This document shows, piece by piece, positions 29,215-36,884 of a stretch of DNA of 64,000 nucleotides. This DNA is from Pseudomonas sp. B28(2017) (GTDB lineage: Bacteria; Pseudomonadota; Gammaproteobacteria; Pseudomonadales; Pseudomonadaceae). The stretch spans positions 1 through 64,000 of the forward strand of contig NZ_NEJH01000015.1 in the NCBI RefSeq assembly GCF_002113025.1. The letters are read 5' to 3'. Numbering within the stretch: position 1 is the first letter of the stretch; each line of letters begins with the position of its first letter. The notes under the pieces are model-generated. The model searched no databases. It was not told the origin of the DNA and was given only the letters and a program-made list of their open reading frames with translations. The position numbers and the translations under genes are program-made.

Positions 29215-30543
29215 ATGGAACGTCGTTGCCTGTTCTTCTGCCTGCTGGGGTTGGCCCTGCCGGCCGATGCCATGGACCTCAAGCAAGCCTGGGATTTGTT
29301 GCAGTTCCAGGGCCCTATCTACCAGGCCTCCGTGCATGAAAAAGAGGCCGGCCAGGAAAACCGCGCCATTGGCAAGGCTGGCCTGCTACCGCAGATCAAT
29401 GCCTCGGGCTACCACAACAAGGTCAATGGCTCCCAAAGCCAGAGCGGCATTGACAGAGATCTGCACTACGACTCCAAGGGCGCCAACGTGCGCCTGCGCC
29501 AGCCGCTGTTCAACAAACAGAAGATGGCCGAGTACCGCCAGGGTCAACAGCGTGCCGACTACAGCAACGCGGTGTTCGATGCCAAGACCCAGGACGCCGC
29601 GGTGCGCTTGTCCGAAAGCTATTTCGATGTGCTCCTGGCCAGCGAAACCATCGTCCTGGCCAAGTCCAAGCTGACAGCCTTCGAAGAGCAACTCGCTTCG
29701 GCGAAGCGGCGCATGGAGCTGGGGGCCGGCACCGTCACCGACATCGACGAGTCGGCCGCTCGCCGCGACCTCGCTGACGCCGAGCTGATCGAAGCGCAAG
29801 ACAACCTGATCAACGCGCGCCGCAAGCTTGAGGAATATATCGGTGAAACCCCCGAGTCACTGACCACCTTGCGCCCGAGCTTCGATACACCACCGCTGCT
29901 ACCGAGCAACCTGCAGGACTGGTTGGTCAAAGCCCAGACCGATAGCCCGCTGATCCATGCGCGCCGTTATAGCAGCGACCTTGCAGCAGAAGAAGTGAAT
30001 CGTGCCAGGGCTGGCCACTGGCCAACACTGGATTTCATTGCCGGCTACACCGCGGGTGAGAGCCAGTCACTCTCCGAGTTGAATCAACGCAACCACTACG
30101 GCTCAATCGGGCTGGAAGTCAATATCCCACTGTACAGCGGTGGCGGTGTCAGCGCGCTGACACGCCAGGCCAGTGCCAATAGCGATAAGGCCATGGACGA
30201 ACTCGACGCCGCGCGACAGGAAGTCATCACCGAAACCACCCGTGAGTATCAAGGCATTCTGAGCGGCGCCAAACGCATTCGCGCGCTGGAGAAGGCAGTG
30301 GAGTCCAACGAACGTTCACTGGCATCGTCACGCAAGGGCTTCAAAGAGGGTGGCACCAGCACCAACTCGGACGTCCTCAATGCCGAAGAGCTGCTCTTCG
30401 TTGCGCGCCACGATCTGTTCGAAGCCAAGATACGCTATTTGATGTCGCGCCTGCGTCTGGCCTCCTCGGTGGGCAGCCTGGGCGACGACGATATCAACCA
30501 GATCAACGACTACCTCGGCCCGGAACTGCTGGTCACCAAATGA
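29215..30543 (+). CDS. Type I secretion outer-membrane channel (TolC/PrtF family)
   Basis: A 442-residue protein beginning MERRCLFFCLLGLALPADA, a signal peptide with likely cleavage after ADA. The chosen ATG is one base after the upstream stop and has AAGGA about eight bases before it; a longer upstream frame would overlap the adaptor gene. The body has the two TolC-type repeats, each with long helices (AVRLSESYFDVLLASETIVL...; ITETTREYQGILSGAKRIRA) and the NxPLYSGG strand motif (LEVNIPLYSGGGVSALTR). It completes the secretion channel for the giant peroxidases. Confidence 0.9.
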   Translation: MERRCLFFCLLGLALPADAMDLKQAWDLLQFQGPIYQASVHEKEAGQENRAIGKAGLLPQINASGYHNKVNGSQSQSGIDRDLHYDSKGANVRLRQPLFNKQKMAEYRQGQQRADYSNAVFDAKTQDAAVRLSESYFDVLLASETIVLAKSKLTAFEEQLASAKRRMELGAGTVTDIDESAARRDLADAELIEAQDNLINARRKLEEYIGETPESLTTLRPSFDTPPLLPSNLQDWLVKAQTDSPLIHARRYSSDLAAEEVNRARAGHWPTLDFIAGYTAGESQSLSELNQRNHYGSIGLEVNIPLYSGGGVSALTRQASANSDKAMDELDAARQEVITETTREYQGILSGAKRIRALEKAVESNERSLASSRKGFKEGGTSTNSDVLNAEELLFVARHDLFEAKIRYLMSRLRLASSVGSLGDDDINQINDYLGPELLVTK

Positions 30544-30556
30544 CGCTCACCAGCCG

Positions 30557-30586
30557 GCCGGTCGAACCAAATGATGGCTGACCGGC
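30557..30586 (+). terminator. Possible terminator of the secretion operon
   Basis: GCCGGTC and GACCGGC with a 16-base loop, 14 bases after the channel stop, followed by GTTTCCCT. The T-run is poor, so it is only a candidate. Confidence 0.35.
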
Positions 30587-30789
30587 GTTTCCCTCCCATG
30601 ATCCGGCCCTGGTCAATGCACCTCTCGTTTAACCCACTCCTTCATTGTTGCATCTCGGCGCAGAAAGGCAGCCGCCAACGAAAAAACGCCAACGTTGAAA
30701 TTTGCCCACTAAGCCCTTGATTCCCTTTATGCTCGATCCAACCCCTAATGCAAAGCCAAGCCCGGCTCCAGGCTGTAAACTGTTTCCCC

Positions 30790-31920
30790 ATGCGCAAACT
30801 TTTGTACCTGACATTCTCCGCGGCGTTGCTCGCCGCCCTCACGACCTACGCGATGTGGGCCGCGGACCGGCCGGTGGGACATTACCTTTCGGACCTGCGG
30901 ATCAACCTGGCTGTCGACCGGGGTACGCCTGCGGACCGTGGCAATCTGTTGGGCATTCAGCCCGAACTGTTTCCTACCGATTATCAAAGTCCCGAGCGTT
31001 TGCACCGCAAGCTCGCAGCCTATCTGCAAGCAGCCCGGGACCAGGGTTTGTTGAACGGCAAGACTGTTGTCGTGTTGCCGGAACATGTTGGCACCTGGCT
31101 GATGGTCAGCGGCGAGAAGGATGAGCTGTATCAGGCCAGCACCCTCAAGGAGGCCATGAACTGGCTGGCGGTGAGCAACCCCCTCAAGTTCGCCAAGGCG
31201 TTGATCAGTGCCGAGGGTGGCAACCGTCTGGACGATGCCCACCTGCGCATGAAAGCCAAGGCAATGGCCAGGGACTACCAGGCCTTGTTCGGAGGACTGG
31301 CCAGGGAGTTCCACGTGACGCTGGTGGCGGGCTCCATTGTGCTGCCTGAACCGAGCATCATCGACGGCACCCTGAAAATCGGCCGCGGCGCGCTGTACAA
31401 CAGCAGTGTAGTGTTCAACAACGAAGGCCTGCCGATTGGCCAGCCCCAGCGCCAAATACACCCCTTCTTCGCAGAACAGAACGGGATCAAGGCGAATGGC
31501 GAGCACTCGCTCAACGTCATTGATACCCCCGCAGGAAGGCTGGGTGTATTGATCGGCCGCGACAGCTGGTACCCGGAAAACTACCTCAAGCTCAACGAAC
31601 AAAGCGTACAGCTGGTTGCGGTACCGGCCTTTGTCGCCGGCCGCGGCACCTGGGATCAGCCGTGGCGCGGCTACAGGGGTTCGCCTGCGCCTGCGTCGGT
31701 CAACCTGAAGCCTGGAGAAGTCAGTGAAGGCCAGGCCTGGCAGCGCCTGACCCTCACGACCCAGATACCGGCCAGTCAGGCTGTCGCTGGCATGAGTGTG
31801 TTCCTGCGGGGCCAGTTCTGGGACCAGGGTAGCGCCGGGCACAGTTTCCTGAGCAGTAACGGCCAGCACTTTGCCGATGGCAATGCCCAGGGTGCGCGCT
31901 TGCTGAACCTCTGGTTGTAA
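30790..31920 (+). CDS. Nitrilase-fold protein lacking catalytic Cys and Lys
   Basis: A 376-residue protein of the carbon-nitrogen hydrolase superfamily with an N-terminal signal or anchor (LLYLTFSAALLAALTTYAMWA). The start MRKLLYLTF at 30790 is preferred over an in-frame upstream ATG because it gives a clean signal sequence. The fold signatures are visible: VVVLPEHVG with the catalytic Glu (E98), the YNSSVVFNNEG strand, and LGVLIGRDSWYPENY in place of the usual ICxDxxFPE. The catalytic Cys is Gly256, and the Lys normally before xH (RKxH) is Gln222 in RQIH. Only one of the three catalytic residues remains, so amidase or nitrilase activity is unlikely; a binding or structural role is possible. 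It stops three bases before the AraC-type gene, suggesting co-transcription. Confidence 0.7.
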   Translation: MRKLLYLTFSAALLAALTTYAMWAADRPVGHYLSDLRINLAVDRGTPADRGNLLGIQPELFPTDYQSPERLHRKLAAYLQAARDQGLLNGKTVVVLPEHVGTWLMVSGEKDELYQASTLKEAMNWLAVSNPLKFAKALISAEGGNRLDDAHLRMKAKAMARDYQALFGGLAREFHVTLVAGSIVLPEPSIIDGTLKIGRGALYNSSVVFNNEGLPIGQPQRQIHPFFAEQNGIKANGEHSLNVIDTPAGRLGVLIGRDSWYPENYLKLNEQSVQLVAVPAFVAGRGTWDQPWRGYRGSPAPASVNLKPGEVSEGQAWQRLTLTTQIPASQAVAGMSVFLRGQFWDQGSAGHSFLSSNGQHFADGNAQGARLLNLWL

Positions 31921-31923
31921 GCC

Positions 31924-32964
31924 ATGAAACCGCAGCCGATGCGCCTCGGCGATCTGTCGGTGGGCTTTGTTCATAGCCTGGCCGATGCCGTGCGCAGCCA
32001 CGGCATCGATCCGCAGCCATTGCTTGATCAATACGGCCTCGATGCCGCACGCCTGAGCGAAGCCGGTGCGCGACTGTCGATACCGCGCTACATGCGCCTG
32101 GGCCACAGCGCCATTCAACTGACTGACAACCCGGCCCTTGGCTTGCGCATGGGACAGCTCAGTCGTCTGAGCCAGATCGGCCTCGCAGGCGTCACCGCCG
32201 CCCAGGCGCCGACAGTTCGTGAAGCAGCCCGCTGCCTGATTCGATTCGAAGCCTTGTATGGTTCCAATTATCGGGGTCAATCAAGCTTTCACGAAGACGC
32301 CCAGGGTGCCTGGCTGCGTTTCTATTCGATCAGCCCCTATAACGCCTACAACCGCTTCGTGGTGGATTCGATCATCGCCGGCTGGTTGCAGCAATTATCC
32401 AGCGTCAGCCCCGCCCCTCTTCGCGCAGAACGTATCGAGATCGAATTCGAGGAACCCGGTTACCGCGCGGCCTATGACGTTTTGGGAGACTGTCCGATTC
32501 AGTTTGGCGGCGAGCGCAATCAACTGCGCCTGAGCCTGGCAAGTCTCGCCCAGCGCAACCCCGAGCATTGCCCGAGTACCTGGCGGCATTTGCTGCAACT
32601 GTGCGAGCGGGAACTGGAACAATTGACACGCACCCGCAGCCTGCGTGAACGCATCATCGCGCTGCTGGGACCATTGCTCAATGGTGGCCGGGAACCCGAC
32701 CTGGAAGAAGTGGCGGCACGCCTGAAGCTGCCCACCTGGACCTTGCGCCGCAAACTTGCCGAGGAAGGCACGCAATTTCGCGCAATCCTCAATGAAACCC
32801 GTCGCGACCTGGCCATGACCTACATACGCGACACCGAACTGGCGTTCGGAGAAATCGCCTACCTGCTGGGCTTTGCCTCAGCCGAAGCGTTTCAACGCGC
32901 ATTCAAACGCTGGAACGGGCAGACCCCAGGCGAATTTCGCCGCAGCCATCGCCAATCCGCCTGA
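31924..32964 (+). CDS. AraC-family transcriptional regulator
   Basis: A 346-residue regulator. The first 200 residues fit the arabinose-binding-like N-terminal domain found in the OruR/ArgR-like AraC subgroup (GLRMGQLSRLSQIGLAGVTA; SISPYNAYNRFVVD). The C-terminal 100 residues carry the two helix-turn-helices, with EVAARLKLPTWTLRRKLAEEG and the family signature AFGEIAYLLGFASAEAFQRA. It probably forms an operon with the nitrilase-fold gene three bases upstream and may control it; the ligand is unknown. Confidence 0.88.
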   Translation: MKPQPMRLGDLSVGFVHSLADAVRSHGIDPQPLLDQYGLDAARLSEAGARLSIPRYMRLGHSAIQLTDNPALGLRMGQLSRLSQIGLAGVTAAQAPTVREAARCLIRFEALYGSNYRGQSSFHEDAQGAWLRFYSISPYNAYNRFVVDSIIAGWLQQLSSVSPAPLRAERIEIEFEEPGYRAAYDVLGDCPIQFGGERNQLRLSLASLAQRNPEHCPSTWRHLLQLCERELEQLTRTRSLRERIIALLGPLLNGGREPDLEEVAARLKLPTWTLRRKLAEEGTQFRAILNETRRDLAMTYIRDTELAFGEIAYLLGFASAEAFQRAFKRWNGQTPGEFRRSHRQSA

Positions 32965-32967
32965 TGC

Positions 32968-33054
32968 CTACAACTCGGTAGCGTCTTCCGCCGGCTCCAG
33001 TGGGTCCAGCTCGAAAGCCTGGTACTCAAGCAGCTCTTCTTGATAATCGTCCAT
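32968..33054 (-). CDS. 28-residue acidic peptide
   Basis: The minus-strand frame reads MDDYQEELLEYQAFELDPLE then PAEDATEL and TAG. It starts at an ATG preceded by GGGGGA at good distance and ends three bases beyond the convergent AraC gene stop. The peptide has about ten acidic and no basic residues and a likely amphipathic helix (YQEELLEYQAFEL). I do not recognise a function. The ribosome site and the non-random composition support a real small gene. Confidence 0.5.
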   Translation of the reverse strand: MDDYQEELLEYQAFELDPLEPAEDATEL

Positions 33055-33261
33055 TTTTTAATCCCCCGACCTGTATTGAAAAACGTCTGAATAAATGACC
33101 CATTCCTTGAGCATAAAGTGCCCGCGTGAAAGAAAAATGACGCGGACACGACACTCTGTCGCTACTGAATAAAACGTAGCAGCTGGTCAGGAATTTATCA
33201 TTGGTTTTTTCGCGGGAGGCCGCAGAACAGCGAACTTGCTTGATGCGGGTCAATCATCGAG

Positions 33262-33306
33262 GTGGCCACCGGATCGGTTCATCTGATCCGATCCGGTGGT
33301 GCCACC
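33262..33306 (-). repeat. Long hairpin after the DUF2242 gene
   Basis: CCACCGGATCGG and CCGATCCGGTGG around a 10-base loop, extended by further pairing (GTGGC/GCCAC) with a small bulge. It begins two bases after the lipoprotein gene stop. No T-run follows on the minus strand, so it may protect the mRNA end more than terminate. Confidence 0.5.
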
Positions 33307-33307
33307 A

Positions 33308-34156
33308 TCACTGGCCGGTGACAGGCATCGCCGGAATGGGTTCGCTCGGCGGTGGCAAGTCACTCGGGTTCGCCGGTGGCGTGACGATTGCCGGGGCCAG
33401 TGCAGGCTCTACACTGGCTGGTGTGATCGGCGCCGTTTCAGGAGGCGGCGCAACCGGCTCGGAAGCCGCAGGCATTGCTTCAACAGGTACCGGCCCGGGA
33501 GCAGCTGCAGCAGGCTCTGTAGCGGGTGTTACTGCCGGTGCAGGCGCGAGCGGTGCCGGTGCGGCCTTGGCTTCAGGCATGCCCAGGTCTGTTTTCGGCT
33601 TTTCGGTGATGTGCGCAGCCTTTTTCGCTTCCGGCGGCAGGAACAGTTCGACCAGTGCGAAGAAACGCTCGTAGAACTTGGCAGACGATACGGTTTCGCT
33701 GGCAACCTTGACCATCGAGTCATCAGAGGAGCCGATCGGCATCGACACCGAGCCCAACACACCCACACCAAGACTGGCGGAGTTGTTGGTCTTCTTCAGC
33801 GCATAACGATCCTGCAGAGCGTTGGCGAATACGGTCGCGTGATGCCCTTCGCTGCCATCATCGGCACACACCACACTGAAGCTGATCTCCATGTGGTTCT
33901 CGCCGCTCTGCTGGAAGCTCTTGTGACCGCTGACCAGCTTCGGATCGTTGCTGGTGATGATGTAGCCCTGGCTGAGCAAGGCGCGACGGGCGGCTTCACA
34001 GCTCTGGGTATCGGTGACCGGATAATTTCGGGAAAAGGTGCCGGAATCGTCGAAGTTCTCATGCTCGTAGATGGCGCCTTTGTTCGATGAACAACCGGCC
34101 GCGGCGGCAAGCACAGCTGCCAGCCCGACAATCCGCATGGGAAGTGATTTAAACAT
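33308..34156 (-). CDS. DUF2242 lipoprotein
   Basis: A 282-residue envelope protein. The N-terminus MFKSLPMRIVGLAAVLAAAAGCSSN is a lipoprotein signal with lipobox AAGC. The following 160 residues match the DUF2242 type, including the start of the mature part (YEHENFDDSGTFSRNYPV) and the CEAARRALLSQGY segment. The last 90 residues are a Pro/Ala-rich low-complexity tail, likely disordered and able to span periplasm or peptidoglycan. Function is unknown. It has its own promoter region upstream and no close operon partner. Confidence 0.75.
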   Translation of the reverse strand: MFKSLPMRIVGLAAVLAAAAGCSSNKGAIYEHENFDDSGTFSRNYPVTDTQSCEAARRALLSQGYIITSNDPKLVSGHKSFQQSGENHMEISFSVVCADDGSEGHHATVFANALQDRYALKKTNNSASLGVGVLGSVSMPIGSSDDSMVKVASETVSSAKFYERFFALVELFLPPEAKKAAHITEKPKTDLGMPEAKAAPAPLAPAPAVTPATEPAAAAPGPVPVEAMPAASEPVAPPPETAPITPASVEPALAPAIVTPPANPSDLPPPSEPIPAMPVTGQ

Positions 34157-34199
34157 TGAACATCCTGAGGAAAACGGTTCGGGGCATATTGTGCAACAG

Positions 34200-34223
34200 A
34201 TCGATGCTTAGCGGAGCATCGAT
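34200..34223. repeat. 9-bp inverted repeat upstream of the DUF2242 gene
   Basis: ATCGATGCT, six bases, AGCATCGAT, about 45 bases ahead of the lipoprotein start. It may be an operator or part of the leader; no partner is known. Confidence 0.35.
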
Positions 34224-34300
34224 TGTGTCTTAAAACGGTTACAGGCTGATTGACCCCGGTTTTACGCAAAAGTCCCGCGGCAAGTGACGTACGGCCAAAC

Positions 34301-34330
34301 AAAAAGACCCCGGCCTTTCGGCCGGGGTCT
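34301..34330 (-). terminator. Terminator of ppiD
   Basis: On the minus strand GACCCCGGCC, GAAA, GGCCGGGGTC, then TTTTTG. It lies about 30 bases beyond the ppiD stop and is a classic rho-independent terminator. Confidence 0.88.
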
Positions 34331-34358
34331 CCTGTACAACGCTAAACCTGGTCTGGCA

Positions 34359-36230
34359 TCAGTAACGCTGGATGTCCGCCTGGCTTTCCAGTTGCTTGCG
34401 ATAAGCCGCAAAGTCTTGCTGGCCGATGCGCGAAGCGAGGTAGCGACGATACTGTGCTTTCTCTTCTTCGGTCGGCGCCGCCGCCTCGTTCACGCCATTG
34501 AGACGCACGATCATCAGGCTGCCATCCGCCAGCGTCACGCTGGTGAAGGTCGGCTTGTCCCTGGCCGCTGGCTTCGCCATGCGGAAGAGCGCTTGCAGCA
34601 CAGCAGGGTCGACCCCTTCCTGAGCACGAGTCGCCACTTCAGTGACCTTCCAGGCCTGGCCGTCGACCGCCTGATCCAGCGGGGTCTTGCCATCGCGCAG
34701 GCTGGCAATCAGGGCTTCAGCCCTGGTCTTGGCATCGGCGCTGGCGTGCTCCTTGGCCAATTGCACACGGATCGCAGCAGAGACGCTCTCCAGCGGCAAT
34801 TGAGAAGGCTTCAGATGCTCCTTGGCACGCAACACGACCACGGTTTCCGGATCGAGCTCGATGGCAGCGCTGTTCGCCCCCTCATCCAGGACTTCCTGGC
34901 TGAACGCGGCAGTGATCACGGCACGGTTGGCCGCAACACCTTCACCGCCTTCACGGCCGAACGGCTTGGACGTCTGGACGGTCAGCTTCAGATCCTGCGC
35001 TGGCTGCGCCAGATCGGACGCTTCGAACGAGGCGTCTTCCAGTTGCTTGCTCGCCTCAACGAAACGCTGCTCGACCTGCTGGGTTTTCAGACCACGGGTC
35101 AGCTTGTCTTTCAGGCTGGCGAACGTTGGCACTTCCGGGGCTTCCACACCCAACAGCTTGATCAGGTGGAAACCGAAGTCGGTGCGAACCGGCTCCGAGA
35201 CCTGGTCCTTGGCCAACGAATACAGGGCCTTTTCGAACGCTGGGTCGTAGACGCCAGGACCGGCATAACCCAGGTCACCGCCGTTGTTCGCCGAACCCGG
35301 ATCCTGGGAAAACTCCTTGGCCAGCGCCTCGAATTTCTCGCCCTTGGCCAGACGAGCCTGAATCTCTTCGATCTTCGCCTTGGCTTGCGCCTCGGTGGTC
35401 TTGCCATTCACTTCAATCAGAATGTGAGCAGCCCGGCGTTGCTCGGACAGGTTCGCGATTTCTTTCTGATAGGCCGCTTGCAGGTCTTCGTCCTTGACGC
35501 TGACCTGATCGAAGAAGGAAGCCTTCTTCAGCTCGAGATAATCGATGACCACTTGGTCCGGCGTCATGAATTCCTTGGCATGTTCGTCGTAGTAGGCCTT
35601 GACCTCTTCGTCGGTCAGCTTCACCGCCGCCGGGTCGGCCTTGATGTTCAGGGAGGCGAAATCGCGGGTCTGTTTTTCCAGACGGGCAAACGCCAGCACC
35701 TGTGCATCGGTCACGAAACCGCTACCTGCCAGGCCGGCACGCAGCTGGCCAATCAGCATTTCCTGAGCCAGCATCTGGCGGAATTGCATGCGGCTATAGC
35801 CGAGCTGGCGAATCACCTGGTCGAAACGCTCGGAGCTGAACTTGCCATCAACCTGAAACTCTGGTGTTTGCAGGATGACCTGATCAAGCGCCGCTTCGGA
35901 AAAGGCGAACTTCGATTTTTCTGCGCCTTGCAGCAGCAGCTTGCGATCGATCAGGCCCTTCAGAGCCGATTCGCGCAACATTTTTTCATCCAGCAAGGAA
36001 GCATCGAAATCCTTGCCCAGCTGTTGCATGAGCTGGCGGCGTTGCATATCGACCGCCTGGCTCAGCTCGTTCTGGCTGATTTCATCGCCGTTGACCTTGG
36101 CCGCATCATTGCTGTGCGACGTGGCCTTGAAAATGGCATCGAAACCGGTCAAGGCCATCAGAACTACGATGACCCCGATAATAGTCTTGGCAATCCAGCC
36201 TTGTGAATTGTCCCTGATATTCTGCAGCAT
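34359..36230 (-). CDS. ppiD: Periplasmic folding chaperone PpiD
   Basis: A 623-residue inner-membrane-anchored protein with a periplasmic SurA-like and parvulin domain. The N-terminus MLQNIRDNSQGWIAKTIIGVIVVLMALTGF gives a short cytoplasmic part and one membrane helix. SurA-type N-terminal region follows (DRKLLLQGAEKSKFAFSEAA), then the parvulin rotamase fold (RRAAHILIEVNG...FEALAKEFSQDPGSANNGGDLGYAGPG...TDFGFHLIKLLGV, about 265-360). It assists folding of exported proteins leaving the Sec channel. Its position after hupB and lon is the conserved Pseudomonas order. Confidence 0.95.
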   Translation of the reverse strand: MLQNIRDNSQGWIAKTIIGVIVVLMALTGFDAIFKATSHSNDAAKVNGDEISQNELSQAVDMQRRQLMQQLGKDFDASLLDEKMLRESALKGLIDRKLLLQGAEKSKFAFSEAALDQVILQTPEFQVDGKFSSERFDQVIRQLGYSRMQFRQMLAQEMLIGQLRAGLAGSGFVTDAQVLAFARLEKQTRDFASLNIKADPAAVKLTDEEVKAYYDEHAKEFMTPDQVVIDYLELKKASFFDQVSVKDEDLQAAYQKEIANLSEQRRAAHILIEVNGKTTEAQAKAKIEEIQARLAKGEKFEALAKEFSQDPGSANNGGDLGYAGPGVYDPAFEKALYSLAKDQVSEPVRTDFGFHLIKLLGVEAPEVPTFASLKDKLTRGLKTQQVEQRFVEASKQLEDASFEASDLAQPAQDLKLTVQTSKPFGREGGEGVAANRAVITAAFSQEVLDEGANSAAIELDPETVVVLRAKEHLKPSQLPLESVSAAIRVQLAKEHASADAKTRAEALIASLRDGKTPLDQAVDGQAWKVTEVATRAQEGVDPAVLQALFRMAKPAARDKPTFTSVTLADGSLMIVRLNGVNEAAAPTEEEKAQYRRYLASRIGQQDFAAYRKQLESQADIQRY

Positions 36231-36300
36231 GCGTCCCCCAGAAACGGTTGAACTTCAAAATTAGGCAACCGTGGAGCGTGGGTAGAATCCGGATAGAAGA

Positions 36301-36324
36301 AAGGCGCATCCGAGGATGCGCCTT
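36301..36324 (-). terminator. Terminator after hupB / tRNA-like element
   Basis: AAGGCGCATC, CGAG, GATGCGCCTT. On the minus strand TCTTCT follows. It ends the hupB transcript beyond the tRNA-like element. Confidence 0.65.
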
Positions 36325-36332
36325 CTCGTAAC

Positions 36333-36410
36333 TGGCGGAGCGGATCGAGGGCTCGAACGGGCGCCCCTCGGTGTCTTGAACCGGCGACCTGCAGTCAGGA
36401 CTGCCGCTCC
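36333..36410 (-). tRNA. tRNA-like element, possibly a decayed tRNA-Asp
   Basis: On the minus strand this 78-base segment starts GGAGCGG and ends CCGCTCCGCCA, the acceptor sequence expected of tRNA-Asp with encoded CCA. GTTCGAG, the T-loop core, is present. Inside, GCAGT/ACTGC and CGGT/ACCG stems and a CGAGGG/CCCTCG stem give a cloverleaf-like layout. The anticodon arm does not show a proper U33 and GTC anticodon, and the T-stem is abnormal. It is therefore more likely a degenerate tRNA or tRNA mimic than a working tRNA. It lies between hupB and its terminator. Confidence 0.4.
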
Positions 36411-36463
36411 GCTGCCAAGTCAGGCATGACCCCGACCCGGATGGGTAAAAACCTGAATCGAAC

Positions 36464-36736
36464 TTAGTTGACAGCTTCTTTCAGTGCTTTACCGGCTTTG
36501 AAACCTGGTTTTTTGGCTGCTGCGATTTCCAGCGTCTTACCGGTCTGTGGGTTACGACCAATGCGAGCTGGACGATCAGTTACGGAGAAAGTACCGAAAC
36601 CAACCAGAACAACAGAGTCGCCAGCCTTGAGAGCGCCAGTGACGGATTCGATTACAGCGTCCAGCGCACGGCCAGCAGCAGCTTTCGGGATATCAGCGGA
36701 TGCAGCGATAGCATCAATCAGTTCCGACTTGTTCAC
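36464..36736 (-). CDS. hupB: Nucleoid protein HU-beta
   Basis: A 90-residue protein with the HU signature from MNKSELIDAIAASADIPKAA to the DNA-binding arm region (FGTFSVTDRPARIGRNPQTG) and KPGFKAGKALKEAVN. HU dimers bend and wrap DNA. Length is exactly that of the family. It follows lon in the same direction, 148 bases away, with its own leader, and is followed by a tRNA-like element and a terminator. Confidence 0.97.
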   Translation of the reverse strand: MNKSELIDAIAASADIPKAAAGRALDAVIESVTGALKAGDSVVLVGFGTFSVTDRPARIGRNPQTGKTLEIAAAKKPGFKAGKALKEAVN

Positions 36737-36884
36737 TCTAAGTCCCCTTATATCTATTTGAGTATGATTCTAAGTTTTTTGGTGAAAGCAAAAACGAGTG
36801 CTGAATGGCCTACAGACACTTAAGAGCCGCTTTATAACAAGGGCTCTAAAAAGCTGTCAAGAAAGCCCCCCAGGCAAATACGTA

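Noticed and set aside
30745..32280. 511-codon minus-strand open frame opposite the nitrilase-fold gene
   Set aside because: Antisense shadow of two real plus-strand genes with clear family motifs.
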